A stretch of 64,000 nucleotides of DNA from Njordibacter sp937773555 (GCF_047730085.1 NZ_CP159830.1:2046001-2110000); one strand, 5' to 3'; shown: positions 9,337 through 18,143, counted from the first letter of the stretch. The notes: generated by a model from the sequence alone, not told the origin. Numbers and translations are program-made.

Positions 9337-9846
9337 CTAAATCGACATTTCCATCATCATCGCTGTGTTGTGAGGCTCAGCTAGTTCTTTTTTTATTTTT
9401 TTAAATCCGATTTTATTATAGGCTCTTACAGCTGCTAAATTACCAACATCAACACCCAAATAAAATTTATTAATCCCCATATTTTTCTTCATCCATAACG
9501 CACTACCTTTGATGACATCCGGGCCCACTCCCTTCCCTCGCCAATCATTAGCGCCTATCAAAATACCCATCGTTGCCGTCCCGGCTTGAGAGTCAATTGG
9601 TTCATACTTTATATTACCAATATGTTTCATGTTTATTTTATCAAAAATAGCTAAAAACAAGACATCACTTCTAGCATCTTTTGAGCGAACGAATGCCTTT
9701 AAATCATTTTTAGAACGTTGCTCTAACGCATAGTCAATATACTTTTTGGTCTCACCGTCCTCAAACCATGCTAGGTATTCATCAGTAACATGGTGCTCTT
9801 TCAGAGATGTCAACATAAAGCGCTCAAGCTCAATATCTACTACCAT
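9337..9846 (-). CDS. GNAT family N-acetyltransferase (PseH candidate)
   Basis: This 169-residue protein has RimJ/RimL-type GNAT architecture. The acetyl-CoA loop is in NDWRGKGVGPDVIKGS, and the strand-helix NLAAVRAYNKIGFKKI near the C-terminus is characteristic of the fold. GAGG eight bases before the ATG at 9846 supports the start. In a pse locus the expected N-acetyltransferase is PseH, which acetylates the 4-amino group made by PseC. No other GNAT is seen among the pse genes, so this is the best candidate. It could instead acetylate another amine on the glycan. The gene stands 78 bp upstream of pseB and follows a 345-bp gap containing gene debris. Confidence 0.75.
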   Translation of the reverse strand: MVVDIELERFMLTSLKEHHVTDEYLAWFEDGETKKYIDYALEQRSKNDLKAFVRSKDARSDVLFLAIFDKINMKHIGNIKYEPIDSQAGTATMGILIGANDWRGKGVGPDVIKGSALWMKKNMGINKFYLGVDVGNLAAVRAYNKIGFKKIKKELAEPHNTAMMMEMSI

Positions 9847-10191
9847 AACATTAACCTCAAATTAACTATAAATGACAGATTTTTTGGTATGAAACATTAA
9901 TTCACCACCCTTCTAATCTTATTTGGGAGGCTATTACCGATGCCTAAGGGTATCAATTCGTCTTCCATCGATTTACCGTCCGACACCATATCGTCGTGAT
10001 TTTTTAGTGCGGATTTTGCTTTTTCGAAGAGTCATTCAAGGTAGATTATTTATAAGTTAAATCGACCTAATCCTTTGTTTGCATTGCTTGGTCATCCCAA
10101 TCAAATCCAAAAGATGGATTGATAACTACAACATGAGCTCGATGCCCAGAAAACTACTCGCTACTTATTTAAACCGTTTATTTATATTTTT
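9847..10191 (-). pseudogene. Non-coding stretch with two short gene-like remnants
   Basis: No intact gene fits this 345-bp gap. On the minus strand 9897-10031 reads 44 codons to a stop with a protein-like C-terminus (ending IPLGIGNSLPNKIRRVVN) and no start or domain. At 10067-10147 another frame reads HVVVINPSFGFDWDDQAMQ followed by KD and a stop; this resembles the C-terminal end of RmlC-type dTDP-sugar 3,5-epimerases (D-P-x-x-G-I-x-W ... KD). Both are cut by upstream stops. They look like 3' ends of genes left after deletion, but without a homology search this is only a reading of composition and motif. Confidence 0.4.
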
Positions 10192-11094
10192 TTAAGTATT
10201 TTCATTAAACTGCGCAATTATAGTTATTTCTCTCCCTATACCATTGTTCGCAAATTGTCGGAATAAATCTAAAGTACTAGTCTTCTCTTTTTGCCAAAGG
10301 GTAAGCTCCAATTCCATGCGTGCCTTGTGCGCGAATTTACCGACCTCCGGCCGTTCAATGTAATTACTAGCTGGTGTTAATAGAAATACATCAATAGGGA
10401 ATATAGAAAACATATCAACTATATTAAGACCACATTTCTCCGCGAATTTTTTTCCTGTCTCTGTATTAAAATAGGAAAGGTGTTCTGGAGGGCAAAACCA
10501 AAATTCTTCTTTTTTTGTGTACCCCATCTTCTTGGAAAGTTCTTGAATCACGCTATAGTCATTTGGAAACGAAAAGGCGACAAGGCCATTTGGATTGATA
10601 CTTTCTTTTAATGCTTTCATCAACTCCATTGGCTCGCGCACATGCTCTATTGTATTTCTAAGAATTATTACGTCATATTTTTTGTCTAACTCGCGAAGAT
10701 ATTCATAAACATCCGCTTGTTCAAAGTGGCTTAGCAGTTCCGGGAAAAATTGAGCTATCGAATACTTGCTAAAATCGACACCCTTATAATCTTTTACATT
10801 TTTACTGAGTTCTTTTAAAAGAAAACCCTCTCCAACCCCAATTTCTAGAACGGATATATCAAGAATATCACCCTGGAAGTTGTTTTTTACTGCGAAAAAA
10901 CATAACTCTGCTTCAAAGGTTTTATGCTGTAATTCCCGTTTAGAGTAGGAGTCTTGATATGTTTTTGTAGCCACATCATCATCTAATTGATAATACTTTT
11001 CCTCATAAAACTGCTTTAACTCATCGTCACTTGGCAAAGGGTCAGCCATTATCCAGCCGCCACTCGATTTTTTAGATTGATATTTATTTTTCAT
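10192..11094 (-). CDS. Class I SAM-dependent methyltransferase
   Basis: The 300-residue protein carries the SAM-binding motif VLEIGVGEGFLLKEL near residue 80. It also has the motif II-like YDVIILRNTIEHVREPMELM, typical of Methyltransf_23-type enzymes of O-antigen and EPS loci, and the N-terminal GGWIMADPLPSDDELKQFYE segment usual for this group. It probably methylates a hydroxyl or amine of a sugar, using SAM supplied by metK of the same locus. A decayed copy of a very similar gene lies at about 14.9 kb, so this family was once present at least twice here. The target sugar is unknown. Confidence 0.8.
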   Translation of the reverse strand: MKNKYQSKKSSGGWIMADPLPSDDELKQFYEEKYYQLDDDVATKTYQDSYSKRELQHKTFEAELCFFAVKNNFQGDILDISVLEIGVGEGFLLKELSKNVKDYKGVDFSKYSIAQFFPELLSHFEQADVYEYLRELDKKYDVIILRNTIEHVREPMELMKALKESINPNGLVAFSFPNDYSVIQELSKKMGYTKKEEFWFCPPEHLSYFNTETGKKFAEKCGLNIVDMFSIFPIDVFLLTPASNYIERPEVGKFAHKARMELELTLWQKEKTSTLDLFRQFANNGIGREITIIAQFNENT

Positions 11095-11159
11095 ATTTCA
11101 CCTTACTCAATGTAATTTAATTCACTGATACTTGTTGTAGGATGCATCGAGGACTAGCC

Positions 11160-11915
11160 TTATATCTTTTTTAATGGGACTCCATAATTTTTTAGGAATG
11201 CCTTCGCTCTAAGGGGACTATTATCACCAAAGTTAAAGATGCTGCCACACGCAACTGCATCTGCGCCTCGTTGAAAAGCTTCTTTTAAATGAATAAAATT
11301 TCCTGCCCCACCGGCAATAATCACAGGTAATGAGCATGCCTTGCATACTGAATCCAATAGGTTAAGATCATACCCATCCATTACACCATCATGATCAATA
11401 GATTGGACTAATATTTCCCCTGCACCTGAATCTATTATATTACCGATATGTTTTTCTAGAGATATAGGCTCGGCAACTCTCCCACCACCTGAGTACAAAA
11501 CATAGCGGCCTCTCTCAAACTTTACATCAACGGCAACTACCACAGCCTGACTTCCAGCGAAGTTAGCAATGTCCGAAATGATTTCAAGGTCTGTATAACA
11601 GATCGAGTTAAGCACTACTTTATCGGCTCCGGCTGAAAATAGTCTAAGAGCATCTGAGGGCTTAGTGATAGCACCTCCAGCAGTTAAAGGCGCGAAGCAC
11701 TCATTCGCTATCTGCAGAACTTTGGAATGAAGATTTTCTAAAGCGCCATCACCGCGATCAATTTGGAGTATCAATAATTCATCAGCATCATTGTCGCTAT
11801 AAACTCTTGAACTCTTCACAGGGTCGCCAACGTCTCGGGGAGAACTAAATCGCGTCGTCTTAACGAACCGGTCACCACTTAATAGCTGTATAGGTATGAT
11901 TCTCCGCTTTAACAT
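11160..11915 (-). CDS. HisF-like subunit of a sugar amidotransferase system
   Basis: This is a TIM barrel closely resembling imidazole-glycerol-phosphate synthase HisF: RRIIPIQLLSGDRFVKTTRF, VVVAVDVKFERGRY, LVQSIDHDGVMDGYD and IIAGGAGN. The first catalytic aspartate of true HisF (in the IPCLDV strand) is replaced, since the strand here reads IPIQLL, while the second in AVDVK is kept. That fits a HisF paralogue that takes ammonia from the HisH-like partner and hands it to the WbpG/PseA-type enzyme, not histidine synthesis. I start it at the ATG at 11915, overlapping the HisH-like stop; an upstream start at 11933 is less likely because HisF-type proteins begin MLxKRIIP. Confidence 0.85.
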   Translation of the reverse strand: MLKRRIIPIQLLSGDRFVKTTRFSSPRDVGDPVKSSRVYSDNDADELLILQIDRGDGALENLHSKVLQIANECFAPLTAGGAITKPSDALRLFSAGADKVVLNSICYTDLEIISDIANFAGSQAVVVAVDVKFERGRYVLYSGGGRVAEPISLEKHIGNIIDSGAGEILVQSIDHDGVMDGYDLNLLDSVCKACSLPVIIAGGAGNFIHLKEAFQRGADAVACGSIFNFGDNSPLRAKAFLKNYGVPLKKI

Positions 11916-12529
11916 TGCCCACCCCAAAGGCAAAAATTATCTAGTAAGCGCAATCCATTCCTTTGACTTTTTTCTGGATGAAATTGCATACCGACGACAT
12001 TCTCTTTCACTATCATTGAAGGAAAATGTTCACCATATTCTGTTTCCAATATGATGTTTTCTCTGTAGGTGGCGTTGAAGCAGTAACTATGAACAAAATA
12101 AAAATCTACGTGGCTCTTAACCCCTTCAAGCAATGGATGATCATTAACCCGTAAGGAATCATTCCAACCAATATGAGGCAATCTCAAACCTGAAGTTTTT
12201 TTTATAGGATTAACGGAACCGTTAACTAGCCCCAGGCCCAATGTAGCTCCACCCTCAGAACCCATATCAGCAAGAAGCTGCATACCCAAACAAATACCTA
12301 GAATAGGACGTCCTTGGGCTGCAAAATTTCTTATGGCGGCATCCAAATTCAAAGCCCTTAATTTATTCATAGCGTAAGTAAAAGAGCCTACACCAGGGAT
12401 GATGAGATGCGTTATTGAACTGAAGTGGTCTGGGGCTTTTACGGGCATTGAGTCCCATCCTTGGCTATAAATTGCATTAGTCACGGACCCAATATTTCCG
12501 ATACCTATATCTAGGATACCAACCTTCAT
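11909..12529 (-). CDS. HisH-like glutamine amidotransferase subunit
   Basis: This 206-residue class I glutaminase has the nucleophile in LGICLGMQLL (C80) and the histidine-glutamate pair in VGMQFHPEKS. It also has the oxyanion segment IIPGVGSF, so the active site appears complete. It should release ammonia from glutamine and pass it through the HisF-like partner encoded next. Its start overlaps the amidotransferase gene upstream by 4 bp. In P. aeruginosa O-antigen loci the equivalent trio is WbpG-HisH2-HisF2, which makes acetamidino groups. Housekeeping histidine synthesis is unlikely because no other his gene is near. Confidence 0.87.
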   Translation of the reverse strand: MKVGILDIGIGNIGSVTNAIYSQGWDSMPVKAPDHFSSITHLIIPGVGSFTYAMNKLRALNLDAAIRNFAAQGRPILGICLGMQLLADMGSEGGATLGLGLVNGSVNPIKKTSGLRLPHIGWNDSLRVNDHPLLEGVKSHVDFYFVHSYCFNATYRENIILETEYGEHFPSMIVKENVVGMQFHPEKSQRNGLRLLDNFCLWGGQC

Positions 12530-13680
12530 GATTTAGCTGAATACCATTGATCATAATCATGCGGTTTTGGATTCCATTCGTCCTTTGAAAAATCTGGTTC
12601 AAAAGGCGCGACGACAGTTTTTGCTACAAGCTGATTAAATTTTTCTTCAGTAATTCCCACATATTCTAAAAATAATTTAAGTGACTGTGGCTTTTTTCCT
12701 TCATATCGTTGAATTAACTTATCAGCTTCGTCTTTAGACATTCTTCCGTTTCTGATATCTAAAACTGTCATTTGAGTTACCCGCGAGTATCCTCGCTTTA
12801 GAAATTTAATATAATCCCTAACCCCCTGCATGGAACATTCTATTTTTTCATAGTCGTAAATTTTCGGTGGCATCCCTTCGACTTCGTCTCCTTCCCAGCC
12901 GAGTTCATCCATGATCAACTGTGACTGCATCTTAGTATCCCATGGAATAAAAGAGCCAAGGCATAATGACTGATAACGTAGTTTTTTAAGATCTCTTGTT
13001 GAAGGGTATGTATAAGGAGTGAAGTCTCTAGCATCGTAATGGTTTAAATCATCTTCTATCATTCCACGCATATCTTCAGCTGTAATACCGAGATTAGTAA
13101 TTCGATTGAATCTAGCTTCGTCAACAACCTCGATTTCATCATCGCGATAATCATAATACGCTGTATATTCTGTTGAGGGCTCACCCCATAGCACGAGAGG
13201 CGTATTGTATTTAATAGCGATATGCATTGGATACGAAAATATCCCAGTATGACAGTGCCAACAAAAATCTCCTTTTCGGATTAATGCTTCTAGCATTACA
13301 CGCTGGACGACCTTCCAATTCGGCGTGAAACTAATAACGTCAACGCCGAGCGTTTTGAACGTCTTCTCGTTATTTTTAAGCAGCTGCGGACGCATGAAAC
13401 CGTGATTAAATTGAACTACTAAAGGTTTTAAGTTGTACTCTTTCATTAAATAATACAGCGTAAATGTGGAATCTTTACCTCCCGAAAAAGGAATAATACA
13501 ATCGTACTCGTACTTACCTCTATATTGCTCAATCAAATTATCAAAAGTGATTTTTCTTGCAGCCCAATCAATATTTTCCGATTTAAAAGTATGTTGCACA
13601 CAGACGTTACAGACACCGTCGGGATTAAATTCGATAGTCTCAAAAGTCTCAGGGAGACCACACTTGATGCACTTCTTCAT
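12526..13680 (-). CDS. N-acetyl sugar amidotransferase (WbpG/PseA family)
   Basis: The protein turns an acetamido group on a sugar into an acetamidino group using ATP and ammonia. A four-cysteine site is visible at the N-terminus (CIKCG, then CNVC about 16 residues on), followed by the PP-loop IIPFSGGKDSTFTLYYL and a FCWHCHTG cysteine cluster further on. The start is set at the ATG at 13680, which gives MKKCIKCG; the frame is open 10 codons upstream but those residues do not belong to the family. With the HisH- and HisF-like genes it forms a complete set. In a pseudaminic-acid locus the product would be an Am-bearing Pse such as Pse5Ac7Am, an inference from the family. Confidence 0.87.
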   Translation of the reverse strand: MKKCIKCGLPETFETIEFNPDGVCNVCVQHTFKSENIDWAARKITFDNLIEQYRGKYEYDCIIPFSGGKDSTFTLYYLMKEYNLKPLVVQFNHGFMRPQLLKNNEKTFKTLGVDVISFTPNWKVVQRVMLEALIRKGDFCWHCHTGIFSYPMHIAIKYNTPLVLWGEPSTEYTAYYDYRDDEIEVVDEARFNRITNLGITAEDMRGMIEDDLNHYDARDFTPYTYPSTRDLKKLRYQSLCLGSFIPWDTKMQSQLIMDELGWEGDEVEGMPPKIYDYEKIECSMQGVRDYIKFLKRGYSRVTQMTVLDIRNGRMSKDEADKLIQRYEGKKPQSLKLFLEYVGITEEKFNQLVAKTVVAPFEPDFSKDEWNPKPHDYDQWYSAKS

Positions 13681-13741
13681 AATATACCTATTAGTTTTGT
13701 TACTGAACATCAGCCATTAGACACCAGAGAAAGAACTACCA

Positions 13742-14746
13742 TTAAAACCGTGATGATATTGGATGACAGCTATACTCTAATTGAAAAATCGCTCGATTAT
13801 TATTTTTCACCATACTCCCTTTATGCCAACACTTCGTGTCGCCTAGGATAATAGTGCCTTTGCTATCAACGAAAGTTTTCTCATTTCCATCATTCGTCGC
13901 TTCAGAATCTTCAACCCTCACATAGCCACGGCTAAGTAAATGCGAGCTTTTCTTGCGAGGCATATGTGAGCCTAAAATAGCAGAGTGAGGCCCGCTGTCC
14001 ACGGTGACATCAGTGAGATAAATAAATACTTTACTCCACTTAAGACCATCTAAATCAAAATGATACTTTTGAGCTCCTTCAGACGACGGATTCTTGGTAG
14101 GGAATGACCACCAAACTGTAGCTATAGTCAGAAGAGCTCTACGAGACTGCATCAAGAATTCTGCTAAGATCTCAAAAAACTCGCTTTCCAAAACATCATC
14201 GGTTACATCAGTACTATGGTCTAAAATATCGACCTGAGCTATAACGCCCTGCGGACTCTCTATGTCTAGGCATTCTACACTTTTAATTCTTTCACCATCA
14301 AAGCAATCTCGGTAAACACCTGGCTTTTTACTCACATCATCAACTATTTGATCACACGACCGCTTCTCGAGTTTGAAGGGAAGTACTGTATATCCGGTTT
14401 GTTGATACTCAACTAGAAGAGAGTCTAAAATTTCTCTGGTTAAATCTTGACCTACTATATGGCCTTTCACTCTCAAAACCTCAAAACTTGCTATAACCCT
14501 ATCTCGCAAAGCTAAAGCTTCCTCGGTCGTTACTTTTTCCAAATCTGTAAATAATTTGTCGTAGATTACACCATTGGTACTGGTATAAATCCGAACCAAC
14601 ACCTGATGGAATTTTTCTGGGGTGACCCCATGCTTATCAATCTTATATAACATGTAATGAAGAAACCGAGAGTGGTACAAGACATATGACATCCACTTGA
14701 TAACCGCATGACTAATATTACTTTTCAGATTATTTATGTTACCCAT
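13742..14746 (-). CDS. Phytanoyl-CoA dioxygenase (PhyH)-like non-heme iron oxygenase
   Basis: The C-terminal half of this 334-residue protein shows the cupin-type 2-oxoglutarate/Fe(II) site. HFD in KYHFDLDGLKW supplies the first histidine and aspartate, and CWHKG about 90 residues later the distal histidine. NNRAIFQLEYS just after it offers the arginine that would bind 2-oxoglutarate. The strand VDSGPHSAILGSHMPRKK is typical of the PhyH family. The N-terminal 100 residues match nothing I recognise. In a glycan locus it may hydroxylate a sugar, lipid or acyl substituent; the substrate is unknown. It is followed by the methyltransferase relic. Confidence 0.72.
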   Translation of the reverse strand: MGNINNLKSNISHAVIKWMSYVLYHSRFLHYMLYKIDKHGVTPEKFHQVLVRIYTSTNGVIYDKLFTDLEKVTTEEALALRDRVIASFEVLRVKGHIVGQDLTREILDSLLVEYQQTGYTVLPFKLEKRSCDQIVDDVSKKPGVYRDCFDGERIKSVECLDIESPQGVIAQVDILDHSTDVTDDVLESEFFEILAEFLMQSRRALLTIATVWWSFPTKNPSSEGAQKYHFDLDGLKWSKVFIYLTDVTVDSGPHSAILGSHMPRKKSSHLLSRGYVRVEDSEATNDGNEKTFVDSKGTIILGDTKCWHKGSMVKNNNRAIFQLEYSCHPISSRF

Positions 14747-14869
14747 AAAATTATTCCCCAGTGAAGCAGCTTAGACTAAATTTATTTAACAGTACCAACT
14801 TGCAGCTGTGACGGGTGAGTTTTATATCTAATAGCATTTAACCAATCGTTTGTACTTTTTCGTTTTTTC

Positions 14870-15063
14870 TGGACCACCTTTATAATCCGGGACATTCTTA
14901 CTAAGCGCTATTAGAAGAATAGCCTCTCCAATCCCTAACTCTAAAACGGAACTTGAAAAAATATTGCTCTGAAAGTTACTTTTAACGCGAAAAACCATAA
15001 CTCTGCTTTGAAGATTTCAACCAATCGTTACCTGATAGCAGATCATAGATTGTCAGCCATCCG
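14870..15063 (-). pseudogene. Decayed methyltransferase fragment (relative of the gene at 10192-11094)
   Basis: Read on the minus strand, this stretch follows the intact methyltransferase gene from its ATG-GCT-GAC codons and the FKAELWFFALK segment into the SAM motif. It has internal stops, a large deletion after MAD and a frameshift just before LGIGEAILLIALSKNVPDYK, against LEIGVGEGFLLKELSKNVKDYK in the intact protein. The similarity includes many identical codons but many differences too, so it is an old paralogue, not a recent duplication. The rest of the 398-bp gap (14747-15144) holds no gene I can support. The 11-bp word AACCAATCGTT occurs at both 14840 and 15019. Confidence 0.75.
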
Positions 15064-15144
15064 TCGTTTTAACAGGTTTATATCTAGAATACAAAATCCT
15101 CTTTTTTAATATTTCAGTCTCTCCACCATAGCCATAAAAATTAA

Positions 15145-16020
15145 CTATAAAAACTCAACTTCATCAGTTATAACGTTGACCACAGGTAACCCTTTAATTT
15201 CCTCATGACGCTCCCTGCCCTCCAAAAAGAGAAGCTTACCGTTTGTATCTTTAGCCTCTCTAAATTTCGCATCAACGAACGCATCCTTCACATCCAATGG
15301 AACTAGTTCTCCGAGCTTATCTTTTCGTACAAAAAATGCATTATTCCCACTTGAATTGCAACCAACTAGGCTATATCCCTTTTCTTCAGCTAGGGCAGTC
15401 AAAGCCTGCAGCGAAGCCCCGTAATATAAGTTACTAAGACCTTTTTGGCCTCTTACAAAGTCGGAAGAATAAGGAATGCTTATTGCTCTCTCACTACCGA
15501 AAACTGAATTATATTCGGTAATCAATATAACTGGATTAACATTTTTGATTGCCTTCAATACCCAATAATCATTACCATCAATATCGACACTAAGTATCCC
15601 TATCTCACCGCTCATATTGTTGTTAGTGATGGTCTCATCAATATTCTCAGCAGTAATAAAGCTTTGAATAGCATTTAAAGAATAACGCCAATAAATGGAC
15701 TGACTTACAATAGCATCTATATTCGATTTAGCTCCATCAATCACCAGGCCTGCCCAATTGTCATGCATTAACAAAAATCTAGTATTTGATTCTCTATATG
15801 TTTCAACGCCAAATTCTATAAATGTTTTTTGGGGTAACTCCAACTTCTTTAACAAAAATTGAATTATTCCATCCTCACCCCATTGAGAGAAAACTTTGAA
15901 TTCATGGTCCGAAAGAGGCTGCTGATCACTAGCAAAAATATTTTTTGCTAGAATTTTTCCAAGCAAGACTTTCTCAACATCACCGGAAGACCTGATTTTA
16001 TCTACTATTTTTCTTAACAT
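15145..16020 (-). CDS. FkbM-like methyltransferase-fold protein
   Basis: The 291-residue protein has the opening FSQWGEDGIIQFLLKKL and FIEFGVETYRESNTRFLL, followed by NWAGLVIDGAKSN and GILSVDIDGNDYWVLKAI. This is the pattern of FkbM-type proteins with a Rossmann fold that occur in polysaccharide and glycan loci. The glycine-poor EFGVE in motif I departs from the usual E-x-G-x-G-x-G, so SAM binding is plausible but unproven. It sits 1 bp upstream of the intergenic gap and 1 bp downstream of the next methyltransferase gene, inside the same operon. A role in O-methylation of a sugar is an inference. Confidence 0.6.
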   Translation of the reverse strand: MLRKIVDKIRSSGDVEKVLLGKILAKNIFASDQQPLSDHEFKVFSQWGEDGIIQFLLKKLELPQKTFIEFGVETYRESNTRFLLMHDNWAGLVIDGAKSNIDAIVSQSIYWRYSLNAIQSFITAENIDETITNNNMSGEIGILSVDIDGNDYWVLKAIKNVNPVILITEYNSVFGSERAISIPYSSDFVRGQKGLSNLYYGASLQALTALAEEKGYSLVGCNSSGNNAFFVRKDKLGELVPLDVKDAFVDAKFREAKDTNGKLLFLEGRERHEEIKGLPVVNVITDEVEFL

Positions 16021-16021
16021 A

Positions 16022-16774
16022 TCAAATCTTACCTTTCAGTTGCTCTGCGTTACCTTGAGTACAAAATAAAACCCCTACCGTATAGACAAAAAAGGTTGTG
16101 GCGAATTTTGGTGAAATCATCAGCGCTAATTTTTTAATGATATATTTTATAGGTCCCCTCCATCGGCCGCTAACTAATGTTTCATAAATATATGAATGTT
16201 GAAAAACTTGGTATTTAATCACCTGCAGCTCCGAGCTTTTTATCAGTGCCAATATCGTATCCGGGTTATAAAAATTAATATGGCCAGCTTTATCTCCCCC
16301 TTTTATAGCTTTGGATACATTCCATGTATGCTCTAACGGCACTTCTATGTAGCATAACTGGGATACTCTGGAAAACTCTTTAAGGAAAAGCCTCTCATGC
16401 TCCACATGCTCTAACACATGCGCGGCGACACCGACGTCATAAATATCATCTTCAGCCTGAATATTATAACCGTCAAAAAGCTCTATTTTATTTAACTTTT
16501 CGATATTTTTGGATCGTATTTCATCTACTCCAGACTGAGATACTTCCATGGCAGAATATTCATCTGCGGTATTTAATTTTGAGAGACTGACTATCGTGCT
16601 CCCATCCCCTGCACCAATATCTACCAAAGTACTAAATTTTGGATTACTAAAAAAAGATACGAAGTGAGCTGCCGTAGCATCCGAGGTTATTTTCCTCTTA
16701 AAGCTTAGAGCACTTCCACCACCGTCTTTGTAGTAATCCCCATAAAGATGTTTGTATTTTTCACCTAATTCCAT
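16022..16774 (-). CDS. Class I SAM-dependent methyltransferase with C-terminal hydrophobic segment
   Basis: The SAM site is clear: LVDIGAGDGSTIVSLSKL is motif I, and YDVGVAAHVLEHVEHERLFLKEF is the post-II helix of Methyltransf_11/23 enzymes. The C-terminus carries a hydrophobic stretch, FATTFFVYTVGVLF, that could attach the protein to the inner membrane. I start it at the ATG at 16774 (MELGEKYKHLYGDYY). The open frame reaches 16825, but those extra codons lie inside the upstream polymerase gene and read as a chance hydrophobic leader. The 14-bp overlap with the Wzy-like gene suggests coupled translation. It likely modifies a sugar or lipid-linked glycan. Confidence 0.75.
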   Translation of the reverse strand: MELGEKYKHLYGDYYKDGGGSALSFKRKITSDATAAHFVSFFSNPKFSTLVDIGAGDGSTIVSLSKLNTADEYSAMEVSQSGVDEIRSKNIEKLNKIELFDGYNIQAEDDIYDVGVAAHVLEHVEHERLFLKEFSRVSQLCYIEVPLEHTWNVSKAIKGGDKAGHINFYNPDTILALIKSSELQVIKYQVFQHSYIYETLVSGRWRGPIKYIIKKLALMISPKFATTFFVYTVGVLFCTQGNAEQLKGKI

Positions 16775-18143
16775 ATCTGAACCTAAACCCTGACTTAAAA
16801 AACCAAATAAGACTATAAGCAACAAATACCGATGTCAAAATAGCTGTGGAAAACGCTACACATGCTAAAAGATTTCCCCTTAAAAGATAGTACTGAAGGC
16901 AAACAAATTCAGCATACGCTATGAGCTTGGCAAGATCGAATAGCGATAGACTATCCTCTAAGCGCAAAGCTCTATTATCAATATATCGATATAAAGTGCC
17001 GAGCAATAAAAATCCAATAATAATTCCAGGAATCGAGTAATCCAAATACAATTCAGCCACCAACGGTAATGAAATGTTATTGAAACTTAAGCCCGCTTGC
17101 TCGGCTAGTAAAAATCCGGTCCCAACTGGTTTTGTTACCCAAAAAGAGCGAGGAATAAAAAATAAAAATGCACCTAAAATTTGCTCCCCATACGTATGGA
17201 CGTCTAATATAATTATGCGAGCGAAATTTTGAAACGCGTCAAAGTGTCCCGCAAAGTAGTATTCTAGATTTATCATAGTTGCAAAGCTTACATTATCATC
17301 CACACCGAACCATCGAAACAGGTCCATCAAAGGAAAAGCGAAGACCATTCCAAAGAAAACCGCCCCTATAAATCTACAATCTTTTTTACGATGCCAGCCT
17401 AACAACACGAAGAATAGTGGAACATACAGGGAAAATACAAGAAACCGAGGCATGCTTAGCGGTCCGACAAAAAACAGCATAAAAGCAAAGAGAAAGATGA
17501 CCTTCAGAAAGCTAACGGATTTAGTCTTGACCATAATCAATAAAGTTAAAAATATGATGTTGAAAATGAGTGGTTTCCAGAAAAAAAACTCCATTATAAA
17601 TACTGTTTCTATAAGTTCTGACATCCCTCTGAATTGCAGCGCTAGTATATTGTAGTTAAAACGTTGTAATAAATAGGCACATGGCACCACTAAAACTAAC
17701 AGGCATATCATAAACGTATTTCGGGATAACGCCGAGGATTGAACTTTAACATTTGTCTTTTTTCTTGCTGGCCTATAAGGCATCTTGAGTTTTGACATGT
17801 AGCCAAGCTGGAACATAAACAAACTCAGTAAAACCATTATGGACGTTGCAATATAATACACCGTATCAATATCTTGGCCATTCCAGTAGATCACGCCCAT
17901 CTTAAATTCTACCAGAGGGTATAACCCAAAAAATATTAAAGTGAACCCATAAAATGAATTTGCTAAATTAAACCGTGGGTTTTTCGAAATAAGTATGACT
18001 GCACTAATAATAATCGTGAGTTGCAAGAGCTCAAAAAATAAATTTGATCTAATACCCTCAACACTAACAGCAAAAGCTATGGTTAGCAGAAAATAAAGTA
18101 AGAAAAAAGCTCGAGAGCTTAATAGATCCACTATTACTTTCAT
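16761..18143 (-). CDS. Wzy-like oligosaccharide repeat-unit polymerase (membrane protein)
   Basis: This 460-residue protein is mostly hydrophobic, with about 10 to 12 predicted membrane spans, for example FFLLYFLLTIAFAVSV, IMVLLSLFMFQLGYM and VIFLFAFMLFFVGPL. A large periplasmic-type loop near residues 280-340 ends in PLVAELYLDYSIPGIIIGFLLLG, a segment often seen in O-antigen/EPS polymerases. Wzy proteins join lipid-linked repeat units at the periplasmic face. Sequence identity within the family is low, so the call rests on topology and place, between a GT2 gene and methyltransferases. An O-antigen ligase is the main alternative, but the locus has no other polymerase candidate. Confidence 0.7.
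   Translation of the reverse strand: MKVIVDLLSSRAFFLLYFLLTIAFAVSVEGIRSNLFFELLQLTIIISAVILISKNPRFNLANSFYGFTLIFFGLYPLVEFKMGVIYWNGQDIDTVYYIATSIMVLLSLFMFQLGYMSKLKMPYRPARKKTNVKVQSSALSRNTFMICLLVLVVPCAYLLQRFNYNILALQFRGMSELIETVFIMEFFFWKPLIFNIIFLTLLIMVKTKSVSFLKVIFLFAFMLFFVGPLSMPRFLVFSLYVPLFFVLLGWHRKKDCRFIGAVFFGMVFAFPLMDLFRWFGVDDNVSFATMINLEYYFAGHFDAFQNFARIIILDVHTYGEQILGAFLFFIPRSFWVTKPVGTGFLLAEQAGLSFNNISLPLVAELYLDYSIPGIIIGFLLLGTLYRYIDNRALRLEDSLSLFDLAKLIAYAEFVCLQYYLLRGNLLACVAFSTAILTSVFVAYSLIWFFKSGFRFRYGIR

Noticed and set aside
11160..12529. True hisH and hisF of histidine synthesis
   Set aside because: No other his gene is near, the HisF-like protein lacks the first catalytic aspartate, and both are coupled to a sugar amidotransferase gene.
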